A DNA stretch of 64,000 bases. Origin: Kalaharituber pfeilii. Its lineage: Eukaryota > Ascomycota > Pezizomycetes > Pezizales > Pezizaceae. Position numbers and translations under genes: made by a program. Below the pieces are notes generated by a model. The model did no database searches and had not been told where the DNA came from. It saw only the letters and a list, made by a program, of their open reading frames with translations. The stretch spans positions 496,001-560,000 of the forward strand of contig WHUZ01000002.1 in assembly GCA_015179045.1 (NCBI GenBank). Reading direction: 5' to 3'. This document shows, in pieces, positions 57,799 to 64,000 of this stretch (its first letter is position 1; the number at the start of each line of letters is the position of its first letter).

Positions 57799-60700
57799 AT
57801 GCCCTCACTCCATAGAAACGTCCCAGAGTCGTCGAAGCACGCATCTATCCCGTCGCCGTCACCTACTCCCGGCCACCGCTACTCATCCGCCACCCTGGCT
57901 GCATCCTCCAGCCTGGCTTCACCGCCCAGATCCATTCCGGACATCCATGTGGAAAGGAGTCGCAGCAGGGCCTCTGGAAGCAGAGGAGGAGCCTTGGCCG
58001 GCGAGGACTATACAGAGGACAGCCCTCCTGGAGCCTCACGATTTACTGCTGGCAACCTCAGTGGTAGCTACGGAAAAAGCAATGGCCCGAGAAGCCGAAG
58101 AAGCGGAGGAGGATTCCTGCTAGAGATGAGTAGGCGGTATGGTGTGGATGTGAGTTGCACTTCCCCTGGCGGCCATGCTTTGTTTGAGGTGTGAGTACTG
58201 ATTTTATGGGACACTGCCAGGAGCTTCTGAGCAGCAGCGGGCGAGAAGGCATAAGGAGTGCTTCGGACCCAATTGCAAGGCCCCCAAATGATAGCTCCTC
58301 TACTGAAGGTTACACCCAACTCAAGCCAGCACCACCGTCATCACGATCCCGAAGAAGTTTCTTGGATCAGCGGCAGAAATTTGAGCCAGGCTCTGGGAGT
58401 ACTAGCAAGAGCAAAGAAAAGCGTCCAGCAACCGAATCAAGCGGGGATCATCTAGAGGAAATCTTTACCAATGAAGCTGATACAGCAAAAATTGTGTCGA
58501 TGGCGTTTATGAGCAAGGACAGAAAGTCTATGCATGGGGGACGATGGCATGCTTTGAAGGAAAGCATAGACCCCTATTTAGGCCGCAGATCGAGTTCCGG
58601 GGGACGGGATAACTTCTGGCGACCGCTCCGAACCGCCGCGTTACCTCAAAATGCTCCGAGTGATAAATGGCCGTCAAAAGGAGAATCTCAAATCCAATCC
58701 GTCCCGGAACCGGCAGTTCAAGGTATCGACCCACGAATGGTGGAGCAACAGCGGCGGCAGTCTGTGCATCCTTTCACATCCTTCCCTTTACATCCGTCCC
58801 AACCTCGGGCCTTGCCTTTCGACCAGGCACTCAAGTACCCAGTCAAGATCAATCCTTCCAAAAGCACACTTGCTCGTGTAGAGAAGGCAAGACAGTATAT
58901 TGAGCTTTACGCGCAGTATAGAGATTTCCTCCTCTCTCTTCCACCAGCTACAGAGATACCCACCGTGATGCTCAGTCAGCAACAGTCACTGCACCACTAT
59001 CATGGTCATAACTCCAATCAGCAGCTAAATCCTTCTCAGCACCCTCTTCGAAGGTATAATCCTCTTCAAACTATAAGAAATCGTCGCTTGCGTAATCGGC
59101 AGGGCCTCGGTCAGCTTAATCTATCTCCTTGGGAGGATCCAAATGCTATCAGGTCATGGATCACCGAATCACAAGAATCTTATAAGAGCTTAGAAACACA
59201 AAAGGCGACTAGTCCCCCAAATTCACTCACGCCCCTCACGAAACAGATTCATCTTCCACCCCCTCCGCGACTTCAAGATGCGGATAAAGTAAGGAACAAA
59301 CCCAAGAGGCCACGGATAGATTGGGTTGTTCACCCCTCGGAAATGTTTGCGGATTTTTACTGGATGAACGAAGAAAATGGGAAGGCGATCATGGAAGATC
59401 GTTTTGCTAATAAGGTGTTTCCAAAAGAAGCCATGTCAACTGGAGGAAGCCCCGCGAGGAAAGTAGAGAAAGATCCTGCTAGTACGCCTAGCTCTTTTGG
59501 GGCGCGTGGTAGTATGGAAAGGGCAAGGATGCCAGGGAGGGGGAAGGTGTACGATACTCCTCCTAGGTGGTCCTTGGAGTATGGGGATCAACAATTGTAC
59601 AATGCATCAAGGCGAGGGTCTTCTTCGCATGTTGGCGATCATGATGTCGAACCTAGTGGTGGAGACATCGGGGAGCAAAAAATCCTAGCGTCACGAGCTT
59701 CTAAAACTGATGAGGGTGGCAGTAATATAAGTGATATGGAAGAAAATGGAGCTGTTTTTGCAGATGTTGGAAAGTCTTATGACATGCAATCAAATGCAAA
59801 CTCCGATGAGGGTGCTGGTGTCATTTTACCACCTCGTCCCGGTATAACGATTGGCATTGGTGGCGGCTGTACATCGCCTGACGACTCCCCTTACGAGGAC
59901 CAAAGTGAAATTGAGGAGACCAAAAGAGCTCGAGCTTCGATTGACTCGAAACGATACAGTTCTCAGTTTGAGGATGATATGATACCGGCAAGCCTTGGAG
60001 TCCGCCGGGCATTTGTTGACAGCGTCAACAAGGTGAATGCAGAGAAATCAGGGACAAAACGGAAACATCATCTCTCTTCTCATTTTACCTCACATCTTAG
60101 GCATAAAAAAGCAGATGATGAGCATTTATCTACCGCGAGTAGCACTGAGCCATCATACTCAGAAAGTTCTGACAGCTCAGGAAGTGAAGGTAAAAGGAAA
60201 CACATGAGATGGAGAAGACATAGAAGGAAACAAGCCCACACTATTTTTCCAGCTGAAGATGACTTGAGCGGTGACGAAGGCGAATTGACAGCGGAAGGAG
60301 AGGAATTAGGTGGACTTGAGAAGCGTCACTCTTCACGACACAATCCACTTTTGGCCCTACCAAAAAGATTGAAACAAAAGGTAAGGAGGGAAAAGCAACC
60401 GAATCCCCAGCTGGATGACTCCGATGATGATGCGCACTATGAATCCGCTCATGGAATCTCTCGATCGCCTTCCCCAGGAGTTGCGAGGATACAGGAAGCC
60501 GCTGCACGTACAAGCTTGGATTCTGAACCAAGGGTCGTGGATTTCGCACATTCCCCTCCCCCGGAAATGAGGAGCACCCTTGCGCCGCCAGTTACATATA
60601 AGAGCATGAGACATGCAGACACAAGTCCCTTTCGCGGAGGTGAACATCAAGGATACTCTAGATCTCCTTCACCAGCCGTTACTAGTATCGGTGAGTCGAA

Positions 60701-62263
60701 TGAAAGAGGACGAGAGCAAAAAGATAGTAAAAGCAAGGATGATGTGTTGGGCATGTTCATCAAGAGGAAGGCTTCTCCAACAAAAAAGAAACTCTCGGGG
60801 CGTAGATCTGAAGAGTATTATTACGATGATGAGGCTGGGAAAGATGCCACTGACAGTGCAAGGAACTCCAAAGATCTTGAGCGGTATGGAGCCATTTTGC
60901 CAGATAAGGAGAAAGACAAAGAAAAGAAGAGCAAGGCGAAATATACGGTCAGGAAGGCGAAAGAAAAAGTAGGACATAGGGTTGAGCGCATCAAGAACGG
61001 AGTAGGCGATCTTGTCTGGGGCAAGGAAACCACACAAAGTGTTCCCAGCAGCAATTATGCCTCCAGTATGGGCTCTGCTGGGGGAACATCTGGCCCAGAG
61101 AATGACACAGAGGATGAAAAAGAGAAGCCGAAGAAGGCCAATAGGCTGTCACTAGACTTTGAAACAATGTTCAAGGGCCAGAAGAGGGGGTCAAGGCCTG
61201 GGCATATGAAACGCCTTTCGACTTCGGCTCTCCATTATCATGATTTGGATAGTGCAAGACTAGAGACCAATACTGCTTCAGATGCATCTGCTGATGTCGA
61301 TTGGGAGAATGTTACGGATCACTGGGGCAGGACTGCGAATGACAAGAGGAGAGAGAACCTGCAACGGCTTGAGATCCCGCAACTGAAGGTGATGGGACCA
61401 TCACGGGAGTCATCTCCCGCACTCCGACGCGGGAATAGCACTGGTCTTCCTGAAACTACATCATATGACAAGTTGAGGCCAGGTGGAGTTAAAATCAGGC
61501 GCGAAAGATCACGACTTGCAGAGGAGATTAGGGGTGACAGTGAATCCCCAGCAGAGACAAACCAACCTCTTCCGGCTCTTGGGAGATTAAGACTGTCTCC
61601 TGTACACCCTTCAGCACGACAGGGAGCCAACACTGGTACCTCCACGAGGAAGCAAAGATCCAGGTCAAAGAAGGAACTTGCCCATGCAAAGGCTCTTTTG
61701 CTCTCTGCTGGGATTCTTGCCAGGGGATGGCCTCGCAAACTTTCGATATCCAAAGAGAGCAAACCCCTAACTCTGACAACGTTCAACGCCGCCCTGTCTT
61801 TGCCGGCACGCTCCAAGTCACCACTGACCATTATACCATCTCCGCCAAGCACCTTTCCTCACAAATCCACTCTGGAGCCCATGACCTCCAAGCCCGTATG
61901 TTGGCATTCCGCAATATCACACTTGGGCATCTCCGCAGCGAGATTTTGGGGATACAGAAGGAGATATCCGAGACTCTGACACCGCGGGTACAGCGAACGG
62001 CAGACGAGGCGGATGTATTGAGTGGAGAGCTGAGCACGAGATATGTGTTGGAAGTGAAGAGGTTGAACGATGAGGTTAGTACGCTAGCTAGAAGGAGGAG
62101 ACGGACGACGTTAAAGTGGATGAGAAGAGGAGGGTATGTGTTGTTGGAGTGGGTAGTATTGGGGGTAATGTGGTGGGTTTGGTTGATTGTGGTGATTGTG
62201 AGGTTGATGAGGATGATGTTTTCGGCGACACTGAAGGGCGTGAGGTGGGTGATGTGGCTGTAA
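57799..62263 (+). CDS. Large fungal protein with C-terminal membrane segment; apparent frameshift near the end
   Basis: Exon 1 57799-58149 (ATG chosen because upstream frame codons lack an ATG) and exon 2 from 58221, GT-AG in phase. About 1,460 residues if the 3' part is included. Mostly disordered, Ser/Arg/Lys/Glu-rich. Ordered-looking blocks: NPSKSTLARVEKARQYIELY (about residue 330), NPLQTIRNRRLRNRQG, then KRPRIDWVVHPSEMFADFYW and KAIMEDRFANKVFP. Near the C-terminus comes KKELAHAKALLLSAGILA. At about 61720-61725 the frame must shift by one base (a run of four G; a fifth would restore it) into a frame that reads RPVFAGTLQVTTDHYTISAK, a coiled-coil region and a hydrophobic segment (VLLEWVVLGVMWWVWLIVVI), stop at 62263. 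I do not recognise a named family. The block order suggests a conserved ascomycete membrane protein. Confidence 0.65.
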
Positions 62264-63457
62264 ATGGATAAGGTTGACGTTAATTTGGTTGGTGTTTCGA
62301 GGCTCCTTTTTTTTTCCCGGAAGAGGGATGCGCACATGGTATTCTTTTCTTTTTTCGCATTTTGAGTACCTGTTGGGTTTTGTGAGGATTACCTTTTACC
62401 ATGGTTGACGACGTATGGAGACGTACTACATACAGGTTTTAATGACTTTGTTTCTATTTTTTACTCATCTTTTTTTATTTTATTTTATTTTCTATCACTG
62501 TTGACAGTACCAACTGCTTTGTTCTTATTTATAAGACGATTGGAAGGGCGTTATGGGTGTTTTTATCTTTTTCTTTCTACCATCCTCTCAGTTGATCTGG
62601 TTCAGTTGGAAAGCGTTCTGTCTGGGTTCAGGAGCAAAGTTATATACATATAATATCCCCTCTTTCGTTCATTTCCCCCCCCCTTGGGTTTCCTCTTGCT
62701 TATAGGAAAACCCTCGTTCTTCTAAAGTCTGCATATAGGTTTGCTGAAGTATATAATTACTGATAGAGCTGTTATATTTTTTTCATATTGAAGTTGTTAA
62801 ATAGTCTTCGACGCTCCCCCACCTATCAAGTTATTTTGCTTGGAGTATATATTTGTATATCGAAGGTACATGATTATCACTACAGATATGCTACTTTTCA
62901 TGTTTTTTTCCAAGATGTTTTTTCTTTGTTTCTTATTTTTATTTATTTATTTTTTTTTTTTTTAATTAGCAAATCTATGTACGATTTCAATTAAGATACT
63001 GGCCCCTCCTAGATTCGGTGATTGTCATGAGACACGACATCAAATCGACTCTCTGCTCCTCCCCACCCGCTCGTTGTAATCTACTCTGCTGCGTTTACAT
63101 AACTGAGCGTCCTCAACGTGGAACCGCACTCGCCGATTGTCGTCGCAAACTCTAACAAGGGAAAAAAAGTTTTTCCTTTTGCGACCTTTTTTTTTATTTT
63201 ATTTTTATTTTTTTCCAAAAAACCCGCTTTTTGATACTCTAGAAGGTCGTTGAATATGCAATAATCGAATGGGTCTCGCATTAAGCATTTCAGAGTCCAG
63301 TTACTTTGGTTGCATTTTAGGCCCCACGCTTAGCTTGAATCTGACGTAGGGGCTTCAGAGCTCAATATGCATTACAATCTGCCTTAGCATTTGTCAATCC
63401 AAGTTCCTGACACACGATCATACTGCTCCACCCTATTATTGCTAGACAAACACACCG
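62264..63457. other. Intergenic, 62.3-63.5 kb
   Basis: AT-rich with T-runs (62476-62500, 62950-62963, 63187-63212). No gene. Contains the terminator of the large gene and the promoter of the next. Confidence 0.55.
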
Positions 63458-64000
63458 ATGGATCCGTTCACACCAGGCTATGGCGAATTTCAAGGAATAC
63501 CTAAACGAACACTTCCTGACGACACTGTCCAATATTCCATCTATATCCTTCAGCCGGGGCATCACTTGAAGACTCAATTGAAATCTAAGCTAGAGGATGT
63601 AAGAAAAGCTGCGACGAAGCTGGTCCACGACTGGGGGGAAGACTACATTTGGCAAAGAGACGAATTCAAGCTAGAGTTTCAAGAGCTCGAGGGTAAAAGC
63701 CGTGCTTCGAGGTGAACTCTGGTGAAGGGCACATTCTCACTAACAGCTTGTATAGGACTCCCTTACCTTTATGGAGAGACGGAATTTGGGGACTCCATTG
63801 AGGATGAATGGTTCATAGTTGCCATCTTACGTGAACTGAGCAAGAACTTCCCTGAACTGTGGATACGGTCAATTGACCCCCCCTTTCCATTGCTTCATTG
63901 TTCTATTTCTCGGAGTGCTGACTGTGGGCAAATTAATCAGTGTAGCCGACAACGATGGCGAATTCTTACTCATTGAAGCCGCAAATGCCCTCCCTTCATG
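63458..64000 (+). CDS. SGT1/ecdysoneless (Ecd) family protein, 5' part
   Basis: Exon 1 63458-63692, exon 2 63756-63867, exon 3 from 63941 to beyond the window edge; GT-AG and in phase. Family marks: DTVQYSIYIL at the start, DYIWQRDEFKLEF, YGETEFGDSIEDEWFIVAIL, LRELSKNFPELWIR, then DNDGEFLLIEAANALPS. This is the Ecd/SGT1 family (not the Hsp90 co-chaperone also called Sgt1). Members affect transcription and pre-mRNA splicing through the Prp8/U5 pathway and are nuclear/cytoplasmic. The C-terminal part is outside the window, so length and intactness cannot be judged. Confidence 0.9.

Noticed and set aside
62111..62337. His/Asn-rich minus-strand ORFs (HHPPHALQC, HPHQPHNHHNQ)
   Set aside because: Antisense shadow of the membrane and coiled-coil end of the large plus-strand gene.
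1..64000. CRISPR arrays, bacterial operons, biosynthetic cluster or defence island
   Set aside because: The sequence is eukaryotic with spliced genes; no spaced identical repeats of CRISPR type and no grouping of pathway genes were seen.

Overview
This window is nuclear DNA of a filamentous ascomycete (Pezizomycotina). Protein-coding genes carry many short GT-AG introns (about 50-150 nt). Their products match ascomycete families (REV1, STE24, RMD1/sif2-like DUF155, an RRN9-like Pol I factor, an FBXO9/Hrt3-type F-box protein, a Kre9/Knh-type cell-surface protein). The transposons are a Tad/I-like LINE with an RNase H domain, a Tc1/mariner MITE and an integrase-type TIR element. Gene density is low, about 16 supported genes in 64 kb with gene-free stretches up to 5 kb, which fits a repeat-rich genome. 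I cannot name the species.

Layout. 1-5.5 kb is a graveyard of LINE retrotransposons: a decayed LINE split inside its RNase H domain by a 1.7-kb insert with its own decayed gene, then an antisense RNase H fragment of another LINE. 5.5-9.4 kb has no gene. 9.4-11.4 kb holds a six-exon WLM (Wss1-type) DNA-protein-crosslink protease (minus). 13.7-14.8 kb holds a minus-strand ORF of unknown function. 14.8-20.3 kb is empty except for inverted repeats. 20.27-20.62 kb is a MITE that keeps a scrap of Tc1/mariner transposase. 21-25 kb holds a small unknown gene and a PLP-dependent group II decarboxylase. 26-29.6 kb holds a gene for a large disordered protein whose promoter segment lies in one of two diverged direct repeats. 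30.4-37 kb is a well-conserved pair read outward from a shared 457-bp promoter: REV1 (minus) and an F-box gene (plus). 38-44.7 kb carries a small membrane protein with an apparent frameshift, a transposase-like ORF, an NTF2/SnoaL-like protein and a Kre9-like membrane protein. 46.9-48.2 kb is a 1.3-kb TIR element holding a minisatellite and a truncated integrase-type gene. 50.3-57 kb is a compact housekeeping block: STE24, a DUF155 gene and an RRN9-like gene. A GC-rich divergent promoter separates the last from a roughly 1,460-residue fungal membrane protein with an apparent frameshift. The window ends inside an SGT1/ecdysoneless-family gene.

Working together: REV1 and the WLM protease both serve DNA-damage tolerance or repair but lie 19 kb apart with no sign of co-regulation. 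The remaining genes look like an ordinary mixed fungal neighbourhood, not a biosynthetic or defence cluster. The most unusual material is in the mobile DNA: a nested LINE with a chimeric ORF, and a TIR element whose transposase-like gene breaks off into a minisatellite. Gene models were assembled by hand from splice signals and protein similarity recalled from memory; no database search was run.
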